NCBI GenBank assembly: GCA_001942185.1
Contig: MKJV01000076.1
Coordinates: forward strand, 1 to 64,000
DNA from: Pseudonocardia sp. CNS-004
GTDB taxonomy: Bacteria; Actinomycetota; Actinomycetes; Mycobacteriales; Pseudonocardiaceae
Direction: 5' to 3'
Length of the DNA stretch: 64,000 nucleotides
Below the pieces are notes generated by a model. It saw nothing but the letters and a program-made list of their open reading frames with translations. It made no database searches and was not told where the DNA came from. Below, in pieces: positions 48,160-58,667 of this stretch (the first letter of the stretch is position 1; each line of letters starts with the position of its first letter). The translations under genes were made by a program, and so were the position numbers.

Positions 48160-49154
48160 GTGTCGGTCTCTCGCTCGGCGTCTCCGCGCTGCTGGTCGCG
48201 CTCTCCGCGTTCTTCGTGGCGATCGAGTTCGCGCTCGTCGCGGCCCGCCGCTACCGCCTCGAGGAGGCCGCCGACACCAGCGCGTCGGCGCGGGCGGCGC
48301 TGCGCTCGGCCCGGGACCTGTCGATGCTGCTCGCCGGCTCGCAGCTGGGCATCACACTGTGCACGGTGGGCCTCGGCGCGATCGGCAAGCCCGCCGTCGA
48401 GGAGCTGCTGCACCCGCTGTTCGGCGGGCTGGGTGACCCGTGGGCCACGGTGGTCTCGTTCGTGCTGTCCCTGATCGTCGTGACGTTCGTGCACCTGGTC
48501 GTCGGCGAGATGGCGCCCAAGTCCTGGGCGATCGCCCACCCCGAACGCTCGGCCACGATGCTGGCCCTGCCCATGCGCGCGTTCATCACGCTCACCCGCC
48601 CGCTGCTCGTCGGGCTGAACGGCATGGCCAACTGGTGCCTGCACCGGGTGGGCGTCGAACCGGTGGACGAGCTGGCAGGCGGGCGCAACCCGGACGACCT
48701 GCGCGAGCTGGTCGAACACTCGGCCACCACGGGCTCCCTCGACCGCGAACGCCGCGACGGGATCGTCACCGCGCTGGAGCTGGACCGCGCGCCGCTGCGC
48801 GAGGTCGTCCGGCCGCGGTCGGAGGTGGCGGGCGTGCCCGCCGACGCCGACGCCGCCGCGATCCGCGCGGCCGCCCGGGAGAGCGGCCACCTGCGGCTCG
48901 TCGTCGGCGACGCCGACGGGCGGCCGGTCGGCGTCGTGCACGTGCGCGACGCGCTGACCGTGCCGGCCACGACGACGGCGCGGGAGCTCATGCGCCCGAT
49001 CCGCACGCTGCCCGCCGACCTGCCGATCCACGACGCCCTGAGCGCCATGCAGGCCGAGCGCACCCAGATCGCGCTGGTGGGGTCGGAGGACTCGATCCTG
49101 GGCCTGGTGACCCTGCACGACCTGCTCGACCGCCTGCTCCCGGCGGCCGCCTGA
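48156..49154 (+). CDS. CNNM/CorC (hemolysin C) family membrane protein, second of pair
   Basis: A 332-residue intact paralogue of the preceding gene. DUF21 helices GVSALLVALSAFFVAIEFAL and TVVSFVLSLIVVTFVHLV surround the GEMAPKSWAIAHPERSA loop; two CBS motifs follow (LRLVVGDADGRPVGVVHV, TQIALVGSEDSILGLVTL). It lacks the CorC-type C-terminal domain present in the first protein. The tandem pair probably forms a heteromeric cation-transport or sensing complex. Confidence 0.87.
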   Translation: MSVGLSLGVSALLVALSAFFVAIEFALVAARRYRLEEAADTSASARAALRSARDLSMLLAGSQLGITLCTVGLGAIGKPAVEELLHPLFGGLGDPWATVVSFVLSLIVVTFVHLVVGEMAPKSWAIAHPERSATMLALPMRAFITLTRPLLVGLNGMANWCLHRVGVEPVDELAGGRNPDDLRELVEHSATTGSLDRERRDGIVTALELDRAPLREVVRPRSEVAGVPADADAAAIRAAARESGHLRLVVGDADGRPVGVVHVRDALTVPATTTARELMRPIRTLPADLPIHDALSAMQAERTQIALVGSEDSILGLVTLHDLLDRLLPAAA

Positions 49155-49185
49155 GCCTGCCCGCCGGGCCGGGCCGGGCCGCCGC

Positions 49186-49247
49186 TGATCGCCGGAAGTG
49201 GTGCCCCGGCGTCAGCTCCGTCGGCCTTGCACCACTCCTGGTGATCA
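49186..49247. repeat. palindromic repeat family, copy 3
   Basis: Arms TGATCGCCGGAAGTGGTGC and GCACCACTCCTGGTGATCA. Immediately followed by copy 4, so this 285-base gap before glyS is largely two tandem repeat units. Confidence 0.8.
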
Positions 49248-49255
49248 CCCGCGCG

Positions 49256-49318
49256 AGATCGCCCGGAGTGGTGCAGCCCCGACAGATCTGTCGCTCACAC
49301 ACCACTCGGGGCGATCAT
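49256..49318. repeat. palindromic repeat family, copy 4
   Basis: Arms AGATCGCCCGGAGTGGTG and CACCACTCGGGGCGATCAT around a perfect 14-bp palindrome CGACAGATCTGTCG (49280-49293). Same orientation and spacing as copy 3. Confidence 0.8.
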
Positions 49319-49439
49319 GTTCAGCCGAGCCCGCGTCCGGTCTCGCAACGACCACTCCCGTCACGGCGCCACGACGTACACCCGTCGCGATGTCGACGCA
49401 CGCTCGGCCGTCGATCGGCACGGCCCGGGGGTGCGGCTC

Positions 49440-50836
<1,397 letters not shown>

Positions 50837-50962
50837 GGGTTACTCCAGGTGGACGGACGGTGAGGTTCCAGCGTATCCGGCGCCCTCCACCGGGTTGCCC
50901 GGCCCCGCTCCGCGCGCCCATCCCCGTCCTCGCAGAGCCCGTGGCCCCTGCGAAGACCAGGG

Positions 50963-51127
50963 TCAGCGCGCATTCCGGCGGAAGGCCCGCTCGAGGCGTT
51001 CGCCGACCACCTCGAAGCGCGACAGCTCGGCCCATATCCACCTCACCACCTGACGCCCGGCGCCGCGCAGCTCGTCCTCTCGCAGCTTCTCCTGGTACAC
51101 CACCTCGCCCAGGTCCTGTCCCGCCAC
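50963..51127 (-). pseudogene. C-terminal remnant of a PDDEXK-like (DUF559/AbiEi-type) protein
   Basis: The frame reads [18 protein letters not shown], then [16 protein letters not shown] and a stop. This is the end of the endonuclease-like domain found in actinobacterial DUF559/AbiEi-type proteins (K-LRED-L followed by QVVRW-W). A GTG at 51127 follows a stop codon, so only about 54 codons remain. Another broken member lies at 54799-55173. Confidence 0.5.
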
Positions 51128-51144
51128 TCAATAACCACCCTGGA

Positions 51145-51154
51145 CTTATATAAG
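51145..51154. promoter_or_regulatory. AT palindrome before ArsR gene
   Basis: CTTATATAAG, a perfect 10-bp palindrome, sits 21 bases before the ArsR start in GC-rich DNA. Likely overlaps a -10 box and serves as the ArsR operator. Confidence 0.45.
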
Positions 51155-51175
51155 CGTGAGCTGTAGTTTGCTGTC

Positions 51176-51529
51176 GTGCACGCGTTCGACGTCCTCGGCG
51201 ACCCGGTCCGGCGCCGGATCCTCGAGCTGCTGGCCGAGGGCGAGCAGACCTCGGGAGCGGTCACCGCGGTCGTCCGCGCCGAGTTCGGCATCTCCCAGCC
51301 CGCGGTGTCCCAGCACCTCAAGGTGCTGCGCGAGGCCGGCTTCACCACCGTCCGCCCCGAGGGCACCCGCCGGATCTACGCCGTACGGGCGGAGCCGCTG
51401 CAGGACGTCGACGGGTGGCTGCAGCAGTTCCGCCGGTTCTGGACGCCCCGGTTGGCGGCACTCGCCACCGAGATCGAGCGCGGCAAGCGCGAACGCAGGC
51501 TGCGCGCCGACCACCACCCCGAGGAGTGA
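51176..51529 (+). CDS. ArsR-family transcriptional regulator
   Basis: A 117-residue winged helix: [19 protein letters not shown], then [20 protein letters not shown] and [11 protein letters not shown]. There is no metal-binding cysteine set, and it belongs to the ArsR group paired with SRPBCC (AHSA1) proteins. It is followed after 3 bases by such a gene, which it probably co-regulates. Confidence 0.9.
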   Translation: MHAFDVLGDPVRRRILELLAEGEQTSGAVTAVVRAEFGISQPAVSQHLKVLREAGFTTVRPEGTRRIYAVRAEPLQDVDGWLQQFRRFWTPRLAALATEIERGKRERRLRADHHPEE

Positions 51530-51532
51530 TCG

Positions 51533-52159
51533 ATGTTCGAGATCGACCCCCAGATCAGCGCCGTCGACCGCGCGGTCGGCGCGCGGGAACGCGACGGCCG
51601 GGAGGCCAAGGTCGTCACGATCAGCCAGGCCTACGACACCGACGTCGAGGACCTCTGGGAGGCCTGCACCACCGCCGACCGGCTCGCACGCTGGTTCGCG
51701 CCCGTCAGCGGGGATCTGCGGCTCGGTGGCCGCTACCAGATCGAGGGCAACGCGAGCGGCACCGTCGAACACTGCGACCCGCCCAAGAGCTTCTCCCTCA
51801 CGTGGGAGTTCGGCGGCGGCGTGAGCTGGGTGGATGTCCGGCTCACCACCGAGCCCGGCGGCGGCTCGCGCTTCGAGCTGGAGCACGCCGCGTACCCCGA
51901 GGAGCACTGGGACCAGTTCGGCCCGGGCGCCGTCGGGATCGGGTACGACATCTCGCTGGCGGCGCTCGCCTTGCACCTGGCCACCGGAGAGGTCACCAAC
52001 GACCAGGAGAACGCGCCCTACTGGGCGTCGGACGAGGGGAAGCGGTTCCTCGCCGCGGCGAGCGAGCGCTGGTACGAGGCCGACGTGGCGGGGGGAGCCG
52101 CCCCGGAGAGGGCCCGCGCCGCCGCCGACCACACGCTGGCGGCGTACACGGGCGGCTGA
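51533..52159 (+). CDS. SRPBCC/AHSA1-family protein
   Basis: A 208-residue START-like fold protein. SQAYDTDVEDLWEACTTADR, LARWFAPVSGDLRLGGRYQI and SLTWEFGGGVSWVDVRL are the AHSA1 core; a C-terminal helix (YDISLAALALHLATG) closes the ligand cavity. Family members bind small hydrophobic ligands or act in ligand-dependent regulation; role unknown. It forms a two-gene operon with the ArsR regulator. Confidence 0.88.
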   Translation: MFEIDPQISAVDRAVGARERDGREAKVVTISQAYDTDVEDLWEACTTADRLARWFAPVSGDLRLGGRYQIEGNASGTVEHCDPPKSFSLTWEFGGGVSWVDVRLTTEPGGGSRFELEHAAYPEEHWDQFGPGAVGIGYDISLAALALHLATGEVTNDQENAPYWASDEGKRFLAAASERWYEADVAGGAAPERARAAADHTLAAYTGG

Positions 52160-52179
52160 CGCCCCGGCACAAGGCGACG

Positions 52180-52243
52180 GCACACACTCGGTGGGGGCGG
52201 CACACATCGCCCGGCGGGTGCGCCCTCCCCACCCGGTGTGTGC
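52180..52243. terminator. stem-loop after the ArsR/SRPBCC operon
   Basis: GCACACACTCGGTGGGG pairs with CCCCACCCGGTGTGTGC with two mismatches around a 30-base loop. It lies 20 bases after the SRPBCC stop. A possible terminator or another intergenic palindrome. Confidence 0.45.
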
Positions 52244-52279
52244 GGTCCGTCTGACGGTGGCCTCTGGCAGGCTCCGGCC

Positions 52280-53473
52280 GTGCCTCCCCGTCACATCGAC
52301 GTCGCCGAGCGGCGTCACCGGCTCGCCGTCCGCCATCGGCTCACGGCTGCCGCCCGCACCGACGACGTCGTGGCCATCGCCGGCGCACTGGCCGGACTGC
52401 ACTCCACCGACCCCGTCACGGTGCACCTGTCGGCGGCGGCGCGGATGGTGCACCCGCGGCTGCCCGCGGTGGACGAGGCGCTCTACGAGCACCGCACGCT
52501 GGTGCGCCACCACGCCATGCGGCGCACGCTCTGGGTGTTCGGGCCCGAGCTCGCGCGGGCTGCCCACCACTCGTCCACGGTCACGCTGCTGGCACGGCAG
52601 CGCACGATGCTCCTCGACGCCGTTGCGGGAGCGGGTCTCGGGCCCGATCCCGCGCGGTGGGTCGACGCGGCGTCCGCCGAGATCCTGGAGGTCCTCACCG
52701 ACCGGGGGCCGCTGAGCGCGCGCGAGCTGGGCAGGCTCCTGCCGCGCGTCGCCGTGCCGATCACGATCGGCACCGGGCGCCAGGCCACGGCCCAGTCCGC
52801 CCACTCCCGGCTGCTGCTCGTGCTCGGGTTCGAGGGGCGGGTCCTGCGGGCGCAACCCACGGGCACGTGGATCAACGGTCAGTACCGGTGGGCCGCCACG
52901 CGCTCCTGGGCGCCGGTGTTCGCCGAGCCCGTCGACCCGCGGGCCGCGGCCGCCACGCTCGCCCGGCACTGGCTGCGGGCCTACGGGCCGGGCACCCGCT
53001 CCGACCTCCAGTGGTGGGCAGGCTGGACGGTCGCCACCACGAAGCGGGCGCTCGCCGACGTCGGCGCCGTCGAGGTCGAGCTGGCCGATCGAACTGGCCG
53101 GGGGCCCGGCTACGTGCTGCCCGACGACGTCGACCCGGTGGCGCCCGCGGAGCCGTCGGTCGCGCTGCTGCCCGGTCTCGACCCGTCGACGATGGGGTGG
53201 AAGCAGCGCGACTTCCACCTCGACCCCGCCCACGTCCCGGTGCTGTTCGACCGCAACGGCAACGGCGGCCCCACGATCTGGGTCGACGGCCGGATCGTCG
53301 GCGGCTGGGTGCAGCGCGCCGACGGCACCATCGCGCTGCGGGTGCTGGAGGACGTCGGCGCCGAACGGGTCGCCGAGATCGAGGGCGCGGCCCACGAGCT
53401 GGAGCGCCTGCTGGGTGACGTCCGCTTCACGGCGCGTTTCCCGGCCCCGCTGCAGACCGAGCTGCGTGGTTAG
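52280..53473 (+). CDS. winged-helix DNA-binding protein, AlkZ/YcaQ-like (HTH_42)
   Basis: A 397-residue intact protein. The family pattern is VAIAGALAGLHSTDPVTVHLS, RTLVRHHAMRRTLWVF, ELGRLLPR, SRLLLVLGFEGRVLRAQPTG, and RHWLRAYGPGTRSDLQWW, then GWVQRADGTIALRVLEDV. AlkZ-type members are DNA glycosylases unhooking crosslinks; this group lacks a clear QxQ motif as far as I can see, so it may only bind DNA. Start at GTG 52280. Confidence 0.78.
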   Translation: MPPRHIDVAERRHRLAVRHRLTAAARTDDVVAIAGALAGLHSTDPVTVHLSAAARMVHPRLPAVDEALYEHRTLVRHHAMRRTLWVFGPELARAAHHSSTVTLLARQRTMLLDAVAGAGLGPDPARWVDAASAEILEVLTDRGPLSARELGRLLPRVAVPITIGTGRQATAQSAHSRLLLVLGFEGRVLRAQPTGTWINGQYRWAATRSWAPVFAEPVDPRAAAATLARHWLRAYGPGTRSDLQWWAGWTVATTKRALADVGAVEVELADRTGRGPGYVLPDDVDPVAPAEPSVALLPGLDPSTMGWKQRDFHLDPAHVPVLFDRNGNGGPTIWVDGRIVGGWVQRADGTIALRVLEDVGAERVAEIEGAAHELERLLGDVRFTARFPAPLQTELRG

Positions 53474-53784
53474 GCCAACAGGCTCGGGTGGGTGGTCGCG
53501 GCTCCCGACTCAGCCGTCACGAGCGTCTCGAACGTCGCAGGCTCGTCGGCCAGCGCCTCCGACAGCAACGGCACCACGTGTTCGCGGACCGGGAACGGGG
53601 ACAGGGCGCGGCGGTAGGCGTCCACGGAGGAGAAGCGGACGGTCAGCACCCAGCGGTCCGGCTCGTCCACCGAGCGCCCGAACTCGCCCCCGAGGCACCC
53701 CTGGGCGGCGGTGAGCAGCTCCAGCGCGGTGCGGGCGCGCGAGAGGAGATCGGGAGTGGTGGTGAACCGGCACACGAGCAGCAC
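53470..53784 (-). CDS. antibiotic-biosynthesis-monooxygenase-like (ABM) domain protein
   Basis: About 104 residues of ferredoxin-like alpha/beta fold: VLLVCRFTTTPDLLSRARTA, LGGEFGRSVDEPDRWVLTVR, FSSVDAYRRALSPFPVREHV. This is the ABM dimeric barrel, often cofactor-free monooxygenase or heme-degrading, but many have no known role. Its stop overlaps that of the AlkZ-like gene. Confidence 0.75.
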   Translation of the reverse strand: MLLVCRFTTTPDLLSRARTALELLTAAQGCLGGEFGRSVDEPDRWVLTVRFSSVDAYRRALSPFPVREHVVPLLSEALADEPATFETLVTAESGAATTHPSLLA

Positions 53785-53881
53785 ACCCCCACCCTTCCAG
53801 CACGCGCCTACGATGGGGGCGCGGCCCGCACGCACTGACCACCGGGGAGCGCGGCCGCCGCTCCCGGGGATGGGGACGCAG

Positions 53882-54279
53882 ATGTCGATCGTCGCAGGTG
53901 CGGGGCCCGCCGGCCGAGCCGCCGAGGAGGGGCTGCCCGCCGACGATCGCGCCGAGCACGTCGCAGGCCGGCCGGGCTGCACCCCGCGCCGGTGCACACG
54001 CCGCGCACGCTCGCGGCCGCGGGTGACCTGTTGCGGGCGCTCGCCGCTCCGGTGCGCATCGCGATCGTGCTCCAGCTCCTGGAGTCCGACCGGTGCGTGC
54101 ACGACCTCGTCGACGCGCTGCGCGTCGCCCAGCCGCTGATCAGCCAGCACCTTCGGGTGTTGAAGTCGGCCGGTGTGGTGCACGGGGAGCGCCGCGGCCG
54201 CGAGGTGGTGTACTCACTGGTCGACGACCACCTGGCCCACATCGTGGTCGACGCCGTCGCACACGTCGAGGAGGGGTGA
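53882..54279 (+). CDS. smtB: ArsR/SmtB-family metalloregulator (one frameshift)
   Basis: Winged helix: LLRALAAPVRIAIVLQLLES, CVHDLVDALRVAQPLISQHL, RVLKSAGVVHGERRGREVVY. The C-terminal helix ends DDHLAHIVVDAVAHVEEG, with Asp and His in the alpha5 zinc-site pattern. A frameshift near 53978 is needed to join the N-terminal extension MSIVAGAGPAG. Its stop overlaps the zur start (TGATG). Mycobacteria have the same smtB-zur operon, where zinc releases SmtB and allows Zur expression. Confidence 0.87.
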
Positions 54280-54706
54280 TGAACACCGACGTGAACGGGC
54301 AGGCCCCCACCACGCGGCGCTGCGCGCCACCCGGCAGCGCGCGGCCGTGTCGGCGCTGCTCGACCGGCTCGACGACTTCCGCTCGGCACAGGAGATCCAC
54401 GAGGAGCTGCGCCGCACGGGCGAGGGAATCGGCCTCACCACCGTGTACCGCACGCTGCAGACCCTCGCCGACGGCGGCGAGGTCGACGTGCTGCGCACCG
54501 GCTCCGGAGAGGCCGTGTACCGCCGCTGCGCCTCCGCCGACCACCACCACCACCTCGTCTGCCGCCGCTGCGGCCACACCGTCGAGATCGAGGGCCCCGC
54601 GGTGGAGACGTGGGCGGAACGCGTCGCCGAGACCCACGGGTTCGTGGAGCTGAGCCACACGGCTGAGGTCTTCGGCCTCTGCAAGGACTGCGGCGCCGCC
54701 CGCTGA
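54279..54706 (+). CDS. zur: zinc uptake regulator, Fur family (one frameshift)
   Basis: Zinc-responsive repressor of zinc uptake genes. After a frameshift near 54308 the domain is HAALRATRQRAAVSALLDRL, IGLTTVYRTLQTLADGGEVD, HHHHLVCRRCGHTVEIEGPA and FGLCKDCG: the His cluster and two CxxC pairs give the structural and regulatory zinc sites. The preceding SmtB gene and actinobacterial synteny support Zur (FurB) over iron-type Fur. Confidence 0.9.
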
Positions 54707-54718
54707 CCCGAGCGCCGC

Positions 54719-54746
54719 ACGATCAGACACTGGCAGTCATGATCGT
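54719..54746. terminator. stem-loop after zur
   Basis: ACGATCA and TGATCGT arms, with a further imperfect inner stem, 12 bases after the zur stop. A modest GC-rich hairpin without a U-tract; probable terminator of the smtB-zur operon. Confidence 0.5.
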
Positions 54747-54798
54747 CCGGGTGGCGCGATACCCGGCTGAACCCTCAGGGGACACGCCGAACTGATGA

Positions 54799-55173
54799 TC
54801 AGCCGCCGGCACCGTGGGCGCGCATGGCGGCTCGGGTCGTGGCGAGCGCGTCGTCCGACCGGTTCGTCAGGTCGTCTCGGGTGTGGCGCAGCACTGTCCA
54901 GCCGACGCGGACGAGGACGCTGCCTTTGTGGCGGTCGACGCGGAAACGGTCCACGTCGGTGTGCCACGCCCAGCTGTCGATCTCGATGCCGGCACGAACC
55001 GTACGTCCCTGCTGCGGCGGCGACCGTGGTGTGCTGTTCAGTCTGATCAACCGCGTCTGGCGGTAGATCTCGTCGAACGGACGTGCTTCTGGAGGGCCCG
55101 GCCGAGGAAGACCGAGCCGTCCGGCACGGCGATCGCCGTTTCCCACGCAGTCACCGTCCCCGATCGTGACCAC
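54799..55173 (-). pseudogene. broken DUF559-type endonuclease-like gene
   Basis: The C-terminal half is recognisable: VRAGIEIDSWAWHTDVDRFR, then DRHKGSVLVRVGWTVLRHT. This is the PDDEXK-like core (E-ID-W-WH, K, then G-W-VLRHT). Upstream the frame is protein-unlike, though a typical AVPDGSVFLGRALQKHV segment appears in another frame near 55080-55130. It is thus a decayed gene with several frame changes. No function expected. Confidence 0.55.
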
Positions 55174-55241
55174 CCCTGGACCCCGGCGGCGACTGCGGGA
55201 GCATCGGGGTGAGCCTGAACCGGAAGGGAGATGACCTGCCG

Positions 55242-55427
55242 ATGGAGGCGAAGACAGGCGATCACATCGTCGTGGAGGGCACGATCGTCGACCAGAGCCG
55301 ACGCGAGGGCGAGGTCCTCGAAGTGCTCGGCTCGGGCGACCGCACGTGCTACCGGGTGCGCTGGCAGGACGGCCACGAGTCGGTCTTCCAGCCCGGCCCC
55401 GGCGCGCACGTCACGTCGCCGGGTTGA
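55242..55427 (+). CDS. DUF1918 protein
   Basis: A 61-residue protein: GDHIVVEGTIVDQSRREGEV then YRVRWQDGHESVFQPGPGAH, the complete DUF1918 SH3-like domain. An alternative start at GTG 55209 would add 11 residues. Function of the family unknown. Confidence 0.8.
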   Translation: MEAKTGDHIVVEGTIVDQSRREGEVLEVLGSGDRTCYRVRWQDGHESVFQPGPGAHVTSPG

Positions 55428-55431
55428 CGCG

Positions 55432-55833
55432 CTACTCGGGGATCAGCGCGGCACGCAGACTGGAGGCACCGCTCACCACGAGCATCAGCAGCGTTCCCAT
55501 CGCCTTCTCGTCGAGCCCGGAGGCCGGGAACGCGTAGCGCCACGTGACGTCCCAGCCTGCGCTGCCGCGGATCACGCGCGCCGTGCCGAACAGGCCCTCG
55601 CCCATCCCGAGCGCCACCTGGCCGGGGATGTCGGAGTCGATCGGCAGGTCCCATGCCACCACGCAGGTGAGGTTGAGGACCGGGAGGCCTTCGTCGAGGT
55701 CCATGCCCTGCAAGGCGCACACCACGCCGCCGTGGGCGAACGTGAGGGCCCCGTCGTCGTCGGCGGTGACGTCGTGGAAACGCTCCAGCGCCGCACGGGC
55801 GACGGCCAGCATCTCGGGGATCGTCGCGGTCAC
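55432..55833 (-). CDS. YbjN-type/sensory-domain-like hypothetical protein
   Basis: A 133-residue protein of alpha-beta fold: [54 protein letters not shown], then [13 protein letters not shown]. It resembles YbjN-type T3SS-chaperone-like folds. Its GTG overlaps the stop of uppS, so it is co-transcribed with it. Function unknown. Confidence 0.65.
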   Translation of the reverse strand: MTATIPEMLAVARAALERFHDVTADDDGALTFAHGGVVCALQGMDLDEGLPVLNLTCVVAWDLPIDSDIPGQVALGMGEGLFGTARVIRGSAGWDVTWRYAFPASGLDEKAMGTLLMLVVSGASSLRAALIPE

Positions 55834-56615
55834 GAGGCAGCCTCCGGGGTGTCGAGCGCGCCGCCGAAGCGCCGGTCGCGCCGCGCGTAGATCTCGATCG
55901 CCTGCCACAGGTGGCGGCGGTCGAAGTCGGGGAACAGGGTGTCGAGGAAGACCAGCTCCGCGTACGCCGACTGCCAGAGCAGGAAGTTCGAGGTGCGCTG
56001 CTCGCCGGAGGAGCGCACGAACAGGTCGACGTCGGGCATGTCGGGCTCGTCGAGGTGCCGGGCGATCGTCCGCTCGTCGATCTTGCCCGGCTTGAGCGTG
56101 CCCGCGGCGACCTGCTCGGCGATCTGCTTCACGGCGTCGGCGATCTCCGCCCGCCCGCCGTAGTTGACGCACATGGTGAGCGTCAGCACGTCGTTGTGCT
56201 TCGTCTTCTCCTCGGCGACCTCCAGCTCCTTGATCACCGACCGCCACAGCCGCGGCCGCCGACCGGCCCACCGCACCCGCACGCCCATCGCGTCCATCTC
56301 GTCGACGCGGCGGCGGATGACGTCGCGGTTGAAGCCCATGAGGAAGCGCACCTCGTCGGGGCTGCGCTTCCAGTTCTCGGTGGAGAAGGCGTAGGCCGAC
56401 AGCCACTTGACGCCGATGTCGATCGCGCCGCGGGCGACGTCCATCAGGGCGGCCTCGCCGCGGCGGTGCCCCTCGATCCGCGGCAGGCCACGGGCGTTGG
56501 CCCAGCGCCCGTTGCCGTCCATGACCAGGGCGACGTGGTGGGGCACCAGCTCCCGCGGGATCGCGGGGGGACGCGCACCCGACGGGTGCGGCGGCGGGGG
56601 CTGGAACCGGGTCAT
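55830..56615 (-). CDS. uppS: isoprenyl (polyprenyl) diphosphate synthase, UppS family
   Basis: cis-Prenyltransferase making the C50 or C55 lipid carrier for peptidoglycan and arabinogalactan. [18 protein letters not shown] contains the catalytic aspartate; [44 protein letters not shown] and [20 protein letters not shown] are the family blocks. 261 residues, normal. Together with recO it keeps the mycobacterial order (recO, uppS, ..., zur, smtB, glyS). Confidence 0.93.
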   Translation of the reverse strand: MTRFQPPPPHPSGARPPAIPRELVPHHVALVMDGNGRWANARGLPRIEGHRRGEAALMDVARGAIDIGVKWLSAYAFSTENWKRSPDEVRFLMGFNRDVIRRRVDEMDAMGVRVRWAGRRPRLWRSVIKELEVAEEKTKHNDVLTLTMCVNYGGRAEIADAVKQIAEQVAAGTLKPGKIDERTIARHLDEPDMPDVDLFVRSSGEQRTSNFLLWQSAYAELVFLDTLFPDFDRRHLWQAIEIYARRDRRFGGALDTPEAAS

Positions 56616-56712
56616 CCGGGCAACCCTAAGGGCGGGGGTGTGGCGAACCTCAGGGTCCCTCCGGTGACTACCCCAGTCCGGGCATACCGCCCATCCCTCT
56701 ACCGTGTATTTC

Positions 56713-57527
56713 ATGACCGCCCCCGCCCCGCAGATGGACGGAATCGTCGGTTGGGTCGTCGATCTGATGGAGGCGCTCGGCGCACCCGGGGTCGGCCTCG
56801 CGATCGCGCTGGAGAACCTGTTCCCGCCGTTGCCCAGCGAGGTGTTCCTGCCGCTCGCCGGGTTCGCGGCGTCGCGGGGTGATCTGAGCCTGGTCGCCGC
56901 GATCGTCTGGACCACCATCGGGTCCGTCGTCGGCGCGCTCGCCCTGTACGGGCTGGGCGCCGCGCTCGGCAGGAACCGGCTGCGGGCGATCGCCGACCGG
57001 ATGCCGCTCGTGGACGTCGGGGACATCGACAAGGCGGAGGCGTGGTTCGCCAGGCACGGCCCGAAGGCGGTCTTCTTCGGGCGGATGGTGCCGCTGGTCC
57101 GCAGCATGATCTCGGTGCCGGCGGGCGTCGAGCGGATGAGCCTCCCGCTCTTCCTCGCCCTCACCGCCGCCGGCAGCCTGATCTGGAACTCCATCTTCGT
57201 GGTGTCCGGGTACCTGCTCGGCGAGAACTGGCACGTCGTCGAGGGCTACGCGGGCATCCTCTCCAAGGCCGTGCTCGTGGCGGTCGCGGTCGCGTGGTGG
57301 TCTTCGTGGTCCTGCGGATCAGGCGCAGGGGGCAGGCCGACGCGGGTGACGGTGGCGATCCGCACGACGCGCCCACCGAGCGGATGCCCGTGGTCGGATC
57401 GCGGCCGGGGGAAGCGGCGCGGCACTGGTCGGCCCAGCCGTCGTCGACGGAGTGGTCGGCCCAGCCCACCCAGCGGCTGCCCACGGTCCGGCCCGACACG
57501 CCGTCGCAGCGCCGGCCGCCGCGGTAG
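56713..57527 (+). CDS. DedA-family membrane protein (one frameshift)
   Basis: Membrane protein with the DedA signature [38 protein letters not shown], and [19 protein letters not shown] followed by [20 protein letters not shown]. DedA proteins act in lipid scrambling and membrane homeostasis. A frameshift near 57297 leads into a Ser/Pro/Arg-rich cytosolic tail ([14 protein letters not shown]...). Its end touches the histidine kinase start, so it may be transcribed with the two-component pair. Confidence 0.87.
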
Positions 57528-57532
57528 CCGCG

Positions 57533-58667
57533 GTGGCGGTCGTGCGCACGTGGGCGCGCACCGGCGCCGGGGTCCTCCTCGGTGCGTGCTCCGCGACGGC
57601 GCACCTCGTGCTCGCGCTCCCGGTGGCCACCGCCCTGCTCGTACCCGCAGGCAGGCCGGCCGCGGCACCGGTGGTGCGGTGGCTCGCCGCGCTGGAGCGG
57701 CGCCGGATCGTCGGACTGCTCGGCGGCGTCGCACCGTCGGCAGAACCCGCCCCGGCACGGTCGGTGCGCCACCTCGCGGCCCGGATCCCGGTCGGCCTGC
57801 TGGGCGGCGCGGTGCTCGCCCTGCTCGGCATCGGCATCGCCTTCGCGGTGACGATGCTGGCCTCGTGGGCCACCGGCACGCCGTGGGTGCTGGAGCGCGA
57901 GCAGGCCGTCGTGGTCAGCGGTGCCCTCATCGCGTACTACGCCCTGCCCGGGGCGGTGCTGCTCTACCTCGCGCTCGCAGGCGCCGCGGGCGTGGCCCGC
58001 TCGGAACGGGTCCTGCTCACCCGGATGCTCGCGCCATCGCGCGAGGAGCTCGCACAGCGTGTCGAGGAGCTGTCACGCACCAGGGACGCGATCGTCGCCG
58101 CCGTCGACGACGAACGACGCCGCATCGAACGGGACCTGCACGACGGCGTGCAGCAGCGCCTGGTGGCGCTCGGCATGCTGCTGGGCCGGGCGCGCCGCCA
58201 CCCCGACCGTGCCGACGAGCTCGTCGCCCGGGCCCACGACGAGGCCCGGACCGCGCTGGTGGAGTTGCGCGACGTGTCGTGGCGCGTCTACCCGGCCGCG
58301 CTGGACACCGGCGGACTCGCCGCCGCGCTGGAGTCGGTGGCCGAGCGGGCACCGCTGCCCGTGCGCATCCACTGCGACCTGCCGGTCGAACCGGCCGCTA
58401 CCGTGCGCGCGGCGGCCTGGTTCGTCGTCTCCGAGGCGGTGACGAACGCGGCCAAGCACTCGGGCGCGCTGGGCGTGGATGTGGAGGTGGCGACGGTGGG
58501 CGGGCGGCTGCGGGTGACGGTCCGCGACGACGGCCGCGGCGGGGCCGACCCGGCGGGCGGGGGCCTCACCGGGCTGGCGCGCGGGTGGCGCCGCCGACGG
58601 CGGGTTCCGGGTGGACAGCCCGGTGGGCGGGCCCACCGTGATCACCGCGGAGCTGCCGTGCGCGTGA
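57533..58667 (+). CDS. sensor histidine kinase, HisKA_3 type (one frameshift)
   Basis: About four membrane helices (VLLGACSATAHLVLALPVAT, ARIPVGLLGGAVLALLGIG, VVVSGALIAYYALPGAVLLY) precede the kinase. The dimerisation helix RRRIERDLHDGVQQRLVAL contains the phospho-acceptor histidine, and SEAVTNAAKHSG, VRDDGRGG and GLTGLARRV form the ATPase domain. A frameshift near 58590 precedes the last segment VDSPVGGPTVITAELP. It overlaps the response regulator start. Signal unknown. Confidence 0.87.
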
